A stretch of 64,000 nt of DNA from Caldicoprobacter algeriensis (GCF_023838525.1 NZ_JAHUQD010000009.1:1-64000), one strand, 5' to 3'; shown: positions 9,094 through 18,034, numbered from the stretch's first letter. Numbers and translations are program-made. Notes: a model not told the origin generated them from the letters alone.

Positions 9094-9139
9094 AAAAAGG
9101 TATCCCTTTCGATTTTTGGTATTGAAGGGATACCTTTTT
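9094..9139. terminator. Bidirectional terminator between the M18 gene and the HPr-like gene
   Basis: Perfect 15-bp arms (AAAAAGGTATCCCTT / AAGGGATACCTTTTT) surround a 16-base loop. Poly-A on one side and poly-T on the other allow use from both strands. The remaining bases from 8865 hold nothing else I can support. Confidence 0.85.
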
Positions 9140-9372
9140 CATTGAGGTTGAAATGGCCCAAGCTGGGCTATAAATTCTTCAGCGTCCTCTCCCGAGGCCC
9201 ATACCGTCACCGGCTTCCACAGGGAGAGGGTTAGTATGCCCAGTATGCTCTTGCCATCCACCACCTGGTTATTGCTCTTTACCTTTACATCGCAGCTGTA
9301 TTTGGAAGCTAGGTTGACGAAATCACACACCTGGGTGAGCTTCTCGAGCTTTACCTGCCGCTCTATCGTCAT
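9139..9372 (-). CDS. HPr-fold protein lacking the phospho-histidine (Crh-like)
   Basis: A 77-residue protein with the HPr/Crh fold pattern. The segment NNQVVDGKSILGILTLS matches the region around regulatory Ser46 of HPr, and a beta-rich start and an AEEF helix are in place. In PTS HPr the catalytic His lies in a GLHARP-like loop. Here the corresponding stretch reads DFVNLASKYSCDV, with no His. It therefore cannot carry phosphate from enzyme I, and is more likely a regulatory protein like Crh that is phosphorylated on Ser by HPr kinase to aid CcpA. ATG at 9372 follows AAGGAGG by 11 bases. The overlapping GTG at 9384 is also possible. Confidence 0.8.
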   Translation of the reverse strand: MTIERQVKLEKLTQVCDFVNLASKYSCDVKVKSNNQVVDGKSILGILTLSLWKPVTVWASGEDAEEFIAQLGPFQPQ

Positions 9373-9561
9373 GCTGTAGCCCACCTCCTTTTTCACTTAA
9401 AGATTATATTTCGGTTCAATATATTATATACCACTAAATTTGAAATTCAAATATCAATCTTATCCAAAGAATGCACAGAAATTTTGTATAGGAATGATAA
9501 ATTACATAGGGGAATTGGGCAGGGATAGAGGCGGAATTAAAGTATGCAAGTGGTTGTTCTG

Positions 9562-9582
9562 TATGATAAAATATTTATCATA
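9562..9582. promoter_or_regulatory. 21-bp palindrome overlapping a -10 element
   Basis: A perfect inverted repeat, TATGATAAA-ATA-TTTATCATA, contains TGATAAAAT, an extended -10. It lies 56 bases before the small membrane protein gene at 9638. A dimeric repressor bound here would block the promoter. No regulator is identified. Confidence 0.5.
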
Positions 9583-9637
9583 GATAGAGTTTTAATTGAC
9601 TTTTTTGAAAATTTTGAAAGAAGAGGCGCAGGGAATT

Positions 9638-10045
9638 ATGCAGAGGCGAGTCTTTATCACTTCTCTTGTTATAGTGCTATGCGTGGTGGGGTGGGGAGCC
9701 TATAAGCTTTTTTCCACTAAATCCGCGATGTACGACACCCAGCGTATACTGGTGGTGGTCAGGAGCACGGGAGAGGTCAAAGAGATCACCGACAGGGATA
9801 TAATACGGCGGATTGTGGATGTGGTGGTGCATAATGAAAGGGATGGCTTGGAAGGGATAATACTTCAGCCCTATACCTATTCGCTGGAGTTTTTTACCGA
9901 GGATACAGGATTTGGCCCTTTGCTGTGCTATCGCGATTTGGGTATTTGTCGCTTTGAGCAGGATACCATGGGGCGCTATATAGAGGTGCCTGACGAATTC
10001 TTTAGGTGGATTGAAGAAGGACTAAAGGAGCAGCCTTCAAAATAG
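9638..10045 (+). CDS. Small membrane-anchored protein of unknown function
   Basis: A 135-residue protein not recognised as a named family. It begins MQRRVFITSLVIVLCVVG, a positive N-terminus followed by one strong hydrophobic helix. The remaining 110 residues are soluble and would lie outside the membrane. They include the segment STGEVKEITDRDIIRRIVDVV, which looks like a small alpha/beta fold. ATG at 9638 follows CAGGGA closely. A longer form from TTG at 9596 is possible but has no good ribosome site. The palindrome at 9562-9582 overlaps its likely promoter. It is single and unlinked by sequence to the cobalamin operon, which has its own leader. Confidence 0.6.
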   Translation: MQRRVFITSLVIVLCVVGWGAYKLFSTKSAMYDTQRILVVVRSTGEVKEITDRDIIRRIVDVVVHNERDGLEGIILQPYTYSLEFFTEDTGFGPLLCYRDLGICRFEQDTMGRYIEVPDEFFRWIEEGLKEQPSK

Positions 10046-10110
10046 TTCGAATGCCTATTGACTTGTCCCATCAACAATTGTAAAATTTTATACATACAAT
10101 CGCATAGCCG

Positions 10111-10280
10111 GTTTGAGTCTTATGGTCCGAAAGGTTAAAAGGGAAAGCGGTGAAAATCCGCTGCAGCCCCCGCTACTGTGAGCGAGGATGAAGCCCTGAT
10201 ATGCCACTGTCCCCAATTGGTTGAACGGGGATGGGAAGGCTGGGCGGAAGATGAATCGCGAGCCAGGAGACCTGCCATAA
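10111..10280 (+). ncRNA. Cobalamin riboswitch
   Basis: The leader contains the conserved adenosylcobalamin-aptamer blocks in order: AAAAGGGAAAGCGGTGAAAA, then CCGCTGCAGCCCCCGCTACTG, then GGGAAGGCTGGGCGGA and GATGAATCGCGAGCCAGGAG with ACCTGCC. The GCCAGGAGACCTGCC B12 box is nearly exact. The aptamer sits about 170 bases before btuF. With the terminator at 10379-10401, binding of B12 should stop transcription of the transporter. The outer boundaries are approximate. Together with the terminator it accounts for the 401-base gap. Confidence 0.95.
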
Positions 10281-10378
10281 GACGTGGACAGTTCGCCTTC
10301 GGAGGGAAGGTGGAGCGGTATTTTTGTGCCCGGCTGTAGGGTATGAGTTTACCTGATTTTATATCTTTATGACCAAAG

Positions 10379-10408
10379 GCCTACCTCCGTAGGGGGTGGG
10401 CTTTTTTT
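10379..10408 (+). terminator. Riboswitch expression-platform terminator
   Basis: Arms GCCTACCTCC (10379-10388) and GGGGGTGGGC (10392-10401) pair with two G-U pairs around a 3-base loop. TTTTTTT follows. The position, just before the btuF ribosome site, fits transcription attenuation by the upstream cobalamin aptamer. Confidence 0.85.
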
Positions 10409-10446
10409 ATGATAAACAAAAAAACTTTAAGCTGAGGAGGATGGTT

Positions 10447-11487
10447 ATGAAAGGCTTGAAAGTTTTGCTTGCCTGGCTGTTGGTGCTTTTGCTTGCTTTT
10501 GGGGCTATGGCCTGCTCGAGTGCCGATAATGAGAAACCGCAGGAGCAAGATATTAACAATGACAGCGGTGCATCGCAGGACACTGCGGCCAAAGACTATG
10601 CATCCCAGAACAAAGCTGCCGATGCATCGCAGGATACCGAGTCTGAAGATGCTGGCGATGCGGTACAGTTCCCTTTTAAGTTTACCGATTTCATGGGCAG
10701 GGAGGTAACCGTCAAAAAGGAGCCCCAGAGAATAGTGTCGCTTGCTCCTTCCATAACCGAGCTGATCTATGCTTTGGGAGCAGGCGACAGGGTGGTAGGC
10801 GTTACTGCGTTTGATAATTATCCCCCGGAAGTGCAGGATGTGCCCAAAGTGGGTGATTTCAATGGGCCCAACGTCGAGGCCATTATTGCCCAAAAGCCCG
10901 ATATAATCTTTGCATCTTCCCTGTCCGGCAAAGACCAGATGGAGTCGCTGCAGCAGTCCACCGGCATTCCTGTTGCGGTGCTGGAAGCCAGAAACATTGA
11001 GCAGATATATGAATCCATTCAGCTCATCGGGAAGCTGACGGGCATGCAAGAGAGAGGGCAGGAAGTTATACGGGAGATGAAGAATAAAATGGATGAGATA
11101 AGCGGCAAGACAAAGGACCTCCCCAGGGTAAAGGTGTTTTACCTGCTTGACATAAACGGCAACTGGACGGCCGGCAAAGGCTCCTTTATTGATGAGCTGA
11201 TAGCCCTGGCCGGCGGGGAGAACATAGCGGCTGATGCAGGCGGTGAATGGGTACAATACAGCACCGAGGAGCTGGTCAAGAAAAATCCAGATGTTATAAT
11301 AATGGGTGCATATGCCGGTAAAATAGAGGATGTAAAAAAGGCAGAAGGATACAAGGATACCAATGCCGTAAAAAATGATAAGGTGTTCATGATAAGCAAC
11401 GACGATATCGTATCCAGGGCTTCCAACAGAATTGTGCTGGGTCTAGAAGAAATTGCCAGGATATTGCATCCGGAGGTATTTGAGTAA
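10447..11487 (+). CDS. btuF: Cobalamin ABC transporter substrate-binding lipoprotein
   Basis: A 346-residue extracellular binding protein of the helical-backbone metal/B12 type (Peripla_BP_2). A signal peptide ends at a lipobox around AMAC, with Cys near residue 23. An acidic, Gln-rich low-complexity linker follows, and then the domain begins at TDFMGREVTVKKEPQRIVSLAPSITE. A Fe-siderophore or haem ligand would give the same family match. The B12 riboswitch directly upstream is what makes cobalamin or a corrinoid the likely ligand. ATG at 10447 follows GAGGAGG by six bases. It forms an operon with the permease and ATPase genes. Confidence 0.9.
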   Translation: MKGLKVLLAWLLVLLLAFGAMACSSADNEKPQEQDINNDSGASQDTAAKDYASQNKAADASQDTESEDAGDAVQFPFKFTDFMGREVTVKKEPQRIVSLAPSITELIYALGAGDRVVGVTAFDNYPPEVQDVPKVGDFNGPNVEAIIAQKPDIIFASSLSGKDQMESLQQSTGIPVAVLEARNIEQIYESIQLIGKLTGMQERGQEVIREMKNKMDEISGKTKDLPRVKVFYLLDINGNWTAGKGSFIDELIALAGGENIAADAGGEWVQYSTEELVKKNPDVIIMGAYAGKIEDVKKAEGYKDTNAVKNDKVFMISNDDIVSRASNRIVLGLEEIARILHPEVFE

Positions 11488-12481
11488 GGTGAGGGTTAAA
11501 AGGAGCGCATATTTTTTAATAGCTTTCCTTGCGTTTATTCTAATGGCCGTATTTTCGATTTCTGCAGGGGCTGTTGATATGCCCCTGCGCAAGATTTTGG
11601 ATGTCTTCCTGGGCAACGGTGATGAGGCTTCCAGGACGATAATTCTTGCTTTGAGGCTTCCCAGGATGATTGAGGCGGCCGTGGTGGGTATGGGGCTTTC
11701 AGTGGCAGGGGCCTTCTTCCAGGGGTTACTGAGAAATCCGATGGCTGATCCGTATGTGCTGGGGATATCGTCGGGCGCGGCTCTTGGCGCCACCATAGCC
11801 ATAGTGCTAGGATTTGGGATATTGGGCCTTAATGCCATGGCGTTTATCGCCTCGCTCATGACTGTGTTTTTTGTATACGCCATATCCAAAGTGGGCGGAC
11901 GAATATCCATGACCACCATGCTGCTGGCCGGGATAGCGGTAAGCGCTTTTATGTCGGCTGTCATATCCCTTATGATGCTGCTCAACCACAACGAGCTGTC
12001 AAGGATAATCTTTTGGACCATGGGCGGCTTCAACCTTACTAGCTGGGAAGACGTGATGTTTTCAGTACCGGTGATAGTTATTGGCTCCTTTGCGCTGTAT
12101 ACCTTTTCAAGGGATGTGAATGCCATATTGACCGGGGAAGAGGTGGCCGAGCATCTTGGGGTAAATACCGAGCTGATCAAAAAGGTGGTGCTTGTGTTTG
12201 GTTCGCTGGTGACTGCTACCTCCGTATCGGTTGGGGGAGTCATAGGGTTTGTTGGCCTTATCGTGCCTCATATATCCAGGCTGATGGTAGGGGCAGATAA
12301 TAGGGTACTGGTGCCCTTCAGCGCCATATTCGGGGCAACCTTTTTGCTCTTTGCCGATGTGGTGGCAAGGGTGATATTGAAGCCGGTAGAGGTGCCCATA
12401 GGTATAGTCACGGCGGCCTTTGGGGGCCCGTTTTTCCTGTACCTACTGATAAAAAACAGAAGAAAAGGCGAAGGAATGTGA
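11480..12481 (+). CDS. btuC: Cobalamin ABC transporter permease (FecCD family)
   Basis: A 333-residue polytopic membrane protein of the FecCD/BtuC family with about ten hydrophobic helices. Characteristic stretches are LRLPRMIEAAVVGMGLSVAGAFFQGLLRNP and PHISRLMVGADNR, the latter near the loop that contacts the ATPase. The start is uncertain. TTG at 11480 lies three bases after GGAGG and overlaps the end of btuF by eight bases, while GTG at 11489 lies 12 bases after it. The gene sits between btuF and the ATPase, under the B12 riboswitch. Confidence 0.92.
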   Translation: MSKVRVKRSAYFLIAFLAFILMAVFSISAGAVDMPLRKILDVFLGNGDEASRTIILALRLPRMIEAAVVGMGLSVAGAFFQGLLRNPMADPYVLGISSGAALGATIAIVLGFGILGLNAMAFIASLMTVFFVYAISKVGGRISMTTMLLAGIAVSAFMSAVISLMMLLNHNELSRIIFWTMGGFNLTSWEDVMFSVPVIVIGSFALYTFSRDVNAILTGEEVAEHLGVNTELIKKVVLVFGSLVTATSVSVGGVIGFVGLIVPHISRLMVGADNRVLVPFSAIFGATFLLFADVVARVILKPVEVPIGIVTAAFGGPFFLYLLIKNRRKGEGM

Positions 12482-12485
12482 TGCC

Positions 12486-13283
12486 ATGGCCATTCTAAAG
12501 GTAGAGAGGTTGCGATTCGCGTACGGGGCAGTGGAGGTATTAAAGGGGATAGACCTTAGCATAGAGAGGAATATGGTGCTGGGCATAATAGGAGCCAATG
12601 GCAGCGGCAAGACCACGCTTCTCAAGAACATATCGGGGTATTTGAGGCCGGTTTACGGCAGCGTATCCATACTGGGGAAAAATATCATGGATTACGGTAT
12701 AAAGGAGAGGGCAAGGTATATCGGATACGTTCCACAGGACGGGATGTATAACTTAGAATTTACCTGCTATGACATAGTGATGATGGGCAGGATGCCGTAT
12801 CTTAGGCGTTTCCAAACTGAAACAAAACAGGACAGGGACATCGTGAAAGAGTGCATGGAAGCGACCAATACTTGGTATCTTAAGGACAGAAGCATAAGGC
12901 ATTTGAGCGGTGGGGAAAGGCAGCGGGTGTATATAGCCCGGGCTCTGGCTCAAAGGCCAAAGATTTTGCTGATGGATGAACCGGTATCCCACCTGGATAT
13001 AAAGTATCAAATCGAGATACTGTCACTTGTGAGGGGTCTGGCGTCTACAGGCTTGCTGGTGATCGTCGTGCTTCATGATATAAACCTGGCATCTGAATTC
13101 TGCGACGAGATCCTCATAATGAAGGAAGGACAAATGATAGCTTGCGGGCCTCCCGCTGAAGTATTGACGCGGGACAACATGATATCAGCCTTTTCGGTGG
13201 ATGCCAGCATAATTGAAAACCCGGTTTCGGGGAAGCCCTATGTGATCCCCTATTTGGGTATGGGCAATAAAGGAAAGCGGTGA
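12486..13283 (+). CDS. btuD: Cobalamin ABC transporter ATP-binding protein
   Basis: A 265-residue ABC ATPase. Walker A is GANGSGKTTL, the signature is LSGGERQRV, Walker B is ILLMDEP and the switch His is in VVLHDINLA. These agree with the FecE/BtuD group that drives uptake through FecCD permeases. It starts four bases after the btuC stop, so translation is probably coupled. It is the last gene of the riboswitch-controlled operon, and a shared terminator follows at 13405-13446. Confidence 0.93.
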   Translation: MAILKVERLRFAYGAVEVLKGIDLSIERNMVLGIIGANGSGKTTLLKNISGYLRPVYGSVSILGKNIMDYGIKERARYIGYVPQDGMYNLEFTCYDIVMMGRMPYLRRFQTETKQDRDIVKECMEATNTWYLKDRSIRHLSGGERQRVYIARALAQRPKILLMDEPVSHLDIKYQIEILSLVRGLASTGLLVIVVLHDINLASEFCDEILIMKEGQMIACGPPAEVLTRDNMISAFSVDASIIENPVSGKPYVIPYLGMGNKGKR

Positions 13284-13404
13284 AAAGAGGGTCAGCATAT
13301 GCCTTCATTATGGCCGCCTGAGTCTATCCTGTGAATAACGAAGATGATATGTGGAGGTAATGTGCTTGTTTTGACGCTTATCTCCTGTGGGACGAGGGTA
13401 TGTG

Positions 13405-13446
13405 AAAAGCTGGTCACTGAGCGTTTTTTGTGACCAGCTTTTTGTT
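13405..13446. terminator. Bidirectional terminator overlapping the MATE stop codon
   Basis: Arms AAAAGCTGGTCA (13405-13416) and TGACCAGCTTTT (13431-13442) pair perfectly and are flanked by A and T runs. The MATE stop codon on the minus strand (13414-13416) lies inside the stem. Confidence 0.85.
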
Positions 13447-14790
13447 TTTCCATCTGCCGGATAAATAGTAGGTGATGCTCATGGTCATGGAGATTATGGA
13501 GCTTATGGCTATGGCCATCCATATGCCATCTACTCCCAGGGTTTTGAATGATGACAGGTAGCGGGCCAGTGGAATCCTTATAAGCCATAGGGACACAATC
13601 GAGAAAACCATGGTGGGCAGCGTATCACCTGCACCTCTCAGTATGCCGTTGGTGACAAACATAAGAGAAAAGGGGATGTAGGAGATTCCTACAATTCTCA
13701 AGTACCTGCTGCCTATGTCCAGCACATGGGGAGCACTGGTAAAAATCTGTAGAATGGCTCTGGGGAACGCCATTACCAGTATGACGATTACAGCAGTGAT
13801 GCCCACTGCCAGTATGTTGCCCCATTTGAATACTTCCTTAACCCTTTCATGCTTCTGGGCTCCCAGGTTTTGGCCTGTAAGTGCTGATGTGGCCAGCCCC
13901 AGAGACATGGCGGGCATATGGGCAAACTGGTCCAGCCTAGAGGTGGCGCCAAAGGCCGCTACCGCATTGGAGCCAAAAAGGTTTATTATGCCCGTCATCA
14001 TAGTCAGCCCCATGGACACCACTATTTGTTGGATGCCGGCAGGCAGCCCTATCTTGATAAGCTTCCATGCCAGATCGCGGTCAAACTTGAAATTCTTAAA
14101 GTCGGGCTTGATAAGGTGGTTGTTCTTGACGAGAAATCTAAACACCAGCAAAAACGACAGCGACTGCGATAGTATGGTCGCAAGGGCAGCTCCGGCGATG
14201 CCCATTCTAGGGATGAAGCCAAACCCGAAGATGAGGAGGGGATCCAGTATGATGTTAACGATTGTGGCGGTAATTAGGAATTTAACCGGCGTTTTGGAAT
14301 CCCCCAGGCCGTTTAGCACGGAGCTTACCACGTTGTAGCCAAATGTAAATACAAGGCCCAAAAGGTATATATTCAAGTATTCTACTGCATAGCCGAGAAT
14401 GTCCTCGGGGGTATTCAAAAGCATGAACACCTTTCGGCTAAAAATAAGCCCCAAGCCCGTAAATACAACAGCGGCTATCCCTAAGAGAAAAAACGAGTTG
14501 TTTATGGTCCTTGAAATCATGCCGGTATCTTTGGCGCCTGCATACTGTGATACTAGGACGGAGGTGGCCATGGTGATGCCCATGACCATGGATATCAATA
14601 CAAAGGTGATGGGAAAGCTTACCGATACGGCGCCCAGGGCTTCTGGCCCCAAGAACTGTCCCACCCATATGCTGTCAACCGTGTTGTAAAGCGCCTGAAA
14701 GACGTTGCCTAAAAGTAGGGGTGACGAAAAGGTGATAAGGTGCTTTACGATGCTTCCTTCTGTGAGATCTCTTCCTATTGTTTTGGACAT
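13414..14790 (-). CDS. MATE-family multidrug/Na+ or H+ antiporter
   Basis: A 458-residue membrane protein with about twelve hydrophobic helices in two similar halves. The segments FSSPLLLGNVFQALYNTVDSIWVGQFLGPEALGAV and GLPAGIQQIVVSMG mark the MATE (NorM/DinF-like) family. These proteins export cationic drugs or metabolites in exchange for ions. The substrate is not predictable here. ATG at 14790 follows GAGGGAGAAAG. A full-consensus promoter is found at 14841-14869. The gene is monocistronic and converges on the cobalamin transporter operon. Confidence 0.93.
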   Translation of the reverse strand: MSKTIGRDLTEGSIVKHLITFSSPLLLGNVFQALYNTVDSIWVGQFLGPEALGAVSVSFPITFVLISMVMGITMATSVLVSQYAGAKDTGMISRTINNSFFLLGIAAVVFTGLGLIFSRKVFMLLNTPEDILGYAVEYLNIYLLGLVFTFGYNVVSSVLNGLGDSKTPVKFLITATIVNIILDPLLIFGFGFIPRMGIAGAALATILSQSLSFLLVFRFLVKNNHLIKPDFKNFKFDRDLAWKLIKIGLPAGIQQIVVSMGLTMMTGIINLFGSNAVAAFGATSRLDQFAHMPAMSLGLATSALTGQNLGAQKHERVKEVFKWGNILAVGITAVIVILVMAFPRAILQIFTSAPHVLDIGSRYLRIVGISYIPFSLMFVTNGILRGAGDTLPTMVFSIVSLWLIRIPLARYLSSFKTLGVDGIWMAIAISSIISMTMSITYYLSGRWKNKKLVTKNAQ

Positions 14791-14840
14791 ATCGCTTTCT
14801 CCCTCAAGTTTTATACAGTGGATTCTAAATAGTCTTTTAC

Positions 14841-14869
14841 ATTATAAATTAGAATTTCTTTGTTGTCAA
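14841..14869 (-). promoter_or_regulatory. Full-consensus SigA promoter of the MATE gene
   Basis: On the minus strand TTGACA is followed by 17 bases and TATAAT, matching both hexamers exactly, about 50 bases before the ATG. The rest of the 311-base gap to 15101 is AT-rich leader for the divergent kinase gene, with no other feature I can support. Confidence 0.85.
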
Positions 14870-15101
14870 ACGCTTTTATAAAGCTTTATAGAGATGAATA
14901 TATTTCGCTTCAAGCATATATATATTATATAACAGGGCGATTTTATAGGACTATATTCCTACCGCTATTTTGTCAGGTTTCAAGTTAATTTTTGAAGGAA
15001 TTTGGGGATAAATATAGAATTTATAAAAGTTGAAAAGAATGTAAAACTTTATTTCGGAATCGTTTTCTTGTCTCATTTTTTGCATAATTGGAGGATTGGG
15101 G

Positions 15102-16394
15102 ATGATAGGAGATATGAATTTCGATATGGAGGAAGTATCGAAGCAAAATCTTCAGAAATTTGATAAGGAAATACGCCTATCATGGGAACGCTGTAAAGAC
15201 AGCGGTTTGACACCTCAAGATTTCCCCAGAATAAGGACAGTGTCTAAGCTTGAATTGAATGACATAATAAGACAAAATCAAACCCTTATCGATTTCGCAC
15301 TTCCATATATGAAAAAGATAAAGAGCATTATTCCTCAACAAAATAGCATCGTACTTCTATGCAACAAAGACTGTGTTGTATTTTATAGGCTTGGGGATGC
15401 ACCTGAACTTGCTAAGCTGGGAATTGAAAAGCGGCATATAGTAAGCGAAGGCAATATGGGAACCAATTGTCTGGGAACATGTATAGCCACACATAAGCCG
15501 ATAGCTATATTTGGCAGCCAGCATTTCCTGAGGGTCTTTAAGGACTGGGCCGGGGTTGCTGCTCCCATCCACGGCGTGGATGGCAGGATTTTGGGGGCTT
15601 TAGGCATTTATATGAGAGAGGAAGACGCCAATTATGAAATGTTAGGGATGGCCCTTTTGGCTGTCAAGGGGATAGAGGATCAGCTAGGCTTAAGCGGCAA
15701 ATATGCAGAGTTGGAGGCTTTCAACCGCAGATTATTTGAGTTTAATAGCGATATCGTCAATACTGCTTCTATGCTGTCCCACGAGATCCGTAACTCGTTG
15801 TCCACCATAAGTGCATACGTACAGCTGCTACAGCTTGAAAAAGTGCTGGATACGCTGAAAGCGGATAAGATACTGACGGAGGTTACGAGGGTAAACAAGA
15901 TCCTGAACGACTTTAAGAGCTTGACTAGGCCATCACAGCTGAATTTCGTGAGACACTCGCTAAACGAGTTGCTTCGCTATGTGGTGGACCTGATGCTTGC
16001 CAAAGCCTGTATAGGGAAAGTGGACATAAAACTCATGATGACTGAGCAAGATGTGTTTGCAAAGGTGGATAAGGGGGCTATTCAACAAGTGTTTATCAAT
16101 TTAATTGAAAACGCCATACAAGCCATGGAAAACGGAGGTACCCTTACAATAAGGCTTTTGAGAGATGAGCGGTCTGGAATGGCATTGATTGAATTTGAGG
16201 ACACAGGGGTAGGGATCCCCGAAGAAAACCTTTCTGAGATATTTAAACTTTTTTACACCACAAAAAAGGATGGCAGCGGTCTGGGACTGACCCTATGTAA
16301 GAATATCATAAAAAATCATAATGGGAATATCAGGGTGCAGAGCAAGGTAGGCGTGGGGACTAAATTTATCATCGAATTGCCGTATGTAGAGTAA
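15102..16394 (+). CDS. Orphan sensor histidine kinase with N-terminal GAF domain
   Basis: A 430-residue soluble kinase with no membrane segment. The N-terminal 200 residues (SWERCKDSGLTPQDFPR, then EGNMGTNCLGTCIATHKPI) resemble the sensor part of AcoR-like sigma-54 activators and are probably GAF-like. The kinase core has the H box SHEIRNSLSTISAYVQLL, N box NLIENAIQAM, G1 DTGVGIP, F box FKLFYTTK and G2 GSGLGL. No response regulator lies beside it. The signal is therefore likely intracellular and the partner encoded elsewhere. ATG at 15102 follows GGAGG by seven bases. Confidence 0.92.
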   Translation: MIGDMNFDMEEVSKQNLQKFDKEIRLSWERCKDSGLTPQDFPRIRTVSKLELNDIIRQNQTLIDFALPYMKKIKSIIPQQNSIVLLCNKDCVVFYRLGDAPELAKLGIEKRHIVSEGNMGTNCLGTCIATHKPIAIFGSQHFLRVFKDWAGVAAPIHGVDGRILGALGIYMREEDANYEMLGMALLAVKGIEDQLGLSGKYAELEAFNRRLFEFNSDIVNTASMLSHEIRNSLSTISAYVQLLQLEKVLDTLKADKILTEVTRVNKILNDFKSLTRPSQLNFVRHSLNELLRYVVDLMLAKACIGKVDIKLMMTEQDVFAKVDKGAIQQVFINLIENAIQAMENGGTLTIRLLRDERSGMALIEFEDTGVGIPEENLSEIFKLFYTTKKDGSGLGLTLCKNIIKNHNGNIRVQSKVGVGTKFIIELPYVE

Positions 16395-16427
16395 TACATA
16401 AACAGGATATGAATATGGGAGCAAAGT

Positions 16428-17942
16428 ATGGATGTTAAGACTCTAAAACGGCTTATACTTGTAATATTGGCCTGCATGCTGGTGGCGGGGGCGGGATTGT
16501 TATACTATGGCAGCATTGCACGGCCGGGAGCCGATGCAGAGCTGTTGAAAGCCAGCGCGGGTTTAAACTGGTATCGTATAGCTGCTGTATTTGACCCCGA
16601 GCAGGCAAAGCTCAGCTGTACACAAACGGTGGAGTATAGAAACAACCATGATGTGAAATTTGACAGGCTTTATTTTCACCTTTATCCCAACGCCTTCAGG
16701 GATGAAAAGCGCATTCCTTTTTTTGCTGAGGAGAAGCGAAGGGCATATCCAAATGGCTTTTCGCCTGGCTGGCTTGATATAGAACAGGTTATGGTAAATG
16801 GGAATCCGGTTGAGTTCAACATTGGAGGTTATAGCGGCGATATACTCAGCATTGTGTTAGAGACGCCTTTGAAACCTGGCCAAATGGCTAAAATTGATAT
16901 GGTATATACCGTAAAGCTTCCCAATTGCATTGGCAGGTTTGGATATGGACAGCACACCTTCAACGTTACCAATTGGTATCCCATTGCATGTGTATATGAC
17001 CATACCGGATGGAATATCGATCCCTATTATCCAGTGGGGGACCCGTTTTACAGCGATGCGGCAAATTACCAGGTGAAGATTGAAGCACCTTCTGGTTACA
17101 CCATAGCCGCTACAGGGAAAGCTATCAACGTAAAGGCTGAGGGAGATTATAAGGTATGGGAATTCAAAGCGCTGGCTGTTAGGGATTTTGCCTGGATTGC
17201 CAGTGAAGGCTTTGAAGTCGTATCCCGCAGCGTGGATGGCATCATGGTCTACTCATATTTTTTGCCGGACAGCAGCGGTGGAGGAGAAAAAGCCCTAGAC
17301 TGTGCTGCAGCGGCCATTGAGATTTTCAATCGCCGTTTTGGGAGATATCCTTACAGCCATCTGGCGGTAGTGCAGTCGGATTTCTTTGTAGGGGGTATGG
17401 AGTATCCGTGTCTCGTCATGATAGACCAAAGCCTGTATGGCCGAGACCAGCAATGGCTGGAGTATGTTACGGTACATGAAACAGCGCATCAGTGGTGGTA
17501 TGCAGTGGTGGGCAATGACCAGATAGATGAAGCATGGCTGGATGAAGCGCTGACCGAATATTCAACGATACTTTACTATGAAAACAGGTATGGCGAGGAT
17601 ATGGGGAAAGAAGTTTATGAAAACGTCATAGTCAATGGTAAATGTTCCTACCTACAAAAATATCATGTTCAGGGGCTAGAACATACAATCGATCAACCGG
17701 TTTATAGATTTACTGACTGGCTTACATATGATTTGGTAGTATATGGAAAAGGGGCCAGCCTGTTCAATGACCTTCGCCAGGCTGCAGGCCATCAAAAGTT
17801 TTACGGTATTCTGCAGAGGTATTATGAGGATAATAAGTTTAAAAATGCAACTGCTGCTCAATTGATAAAGGCTTGCGAGGAAGTGACAGGAAAATCGTGG
17901 AAGGACTTTTTCAAAAAACGCTTGAAATCGCTAAATTGGTAG
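16428..17942 (+). CDS. M1-like zinc metallopeptidase, membrane-anchored
   Basis: A 504-residue gluzincin of the M1 aminopeptidase type. The zinc site is HETAH near residue 350, with the third ligand Glu 19 residues after the second His (in DEALTEYS). An exopeptidase-like GGMEY precedes it. The N-terminus has one hydrophobic helix (LILVILACMLVAGAGLLYYG), which should anchor the enzyme outside the membrane. It lacks the long C-terminal helical domain of classical aminopeptidase N, so it belongs with the shorter secreted bacterial forms. It follows the kinase gene by 33 bases and may share its transcript. Confidence 0.9.
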   Translation: MDVKTLKRLILVILACMLVAGAGLLYYGSIARPGADAELLKASAGLNWYRIAAVFDPEQAKLSCTQTVEYRNNHDVKFDRLYFHLYPNAFRDEKRIPFFAEEKRRAYPNGFSPGWLDIEQVMVNGNPVEFNIGGYSGDILSIVLETPLKPGQMAKIDMVYTVKLPNCIGRFGYGQHTFNVTNWYPIACVYDHTGWNIDPYYPVGDPFYSDAANYQVKIEAPSGYTIAATGKAINVKAEGDYKVWEFKALAVRDFAWIASEGFEVVSRSVDGIMVYSYFLPDSSGGGEKALDCAAAAIEIFNRRFGRYPYSHLAVVQSDFFVGGMEYPCLVMIDQSLYGRDQQWLEYVTVHETAHQWWYAVVGNDQIDEAWLDEALTEYSTILYYENRYGEDMGKEVYENVIVNGKCSYLQKYHVQGLEHTIDQPVYRFTDWLTYDLVVYGKGASLFNDLRQAAGHQKFYGILQRYYEDNKFKNATAAQLIKACEEVTGKSWKDFFKKRLKSLNW

Positions 17943-18034
17943 GGAAAATCCATTTTATTCTATTTGATTTTTTGACTAAAAAGCGCTATACTTATAATGT
18001 TAAAAATCTACTTAACTAAAAGGGGTAGATGGAT

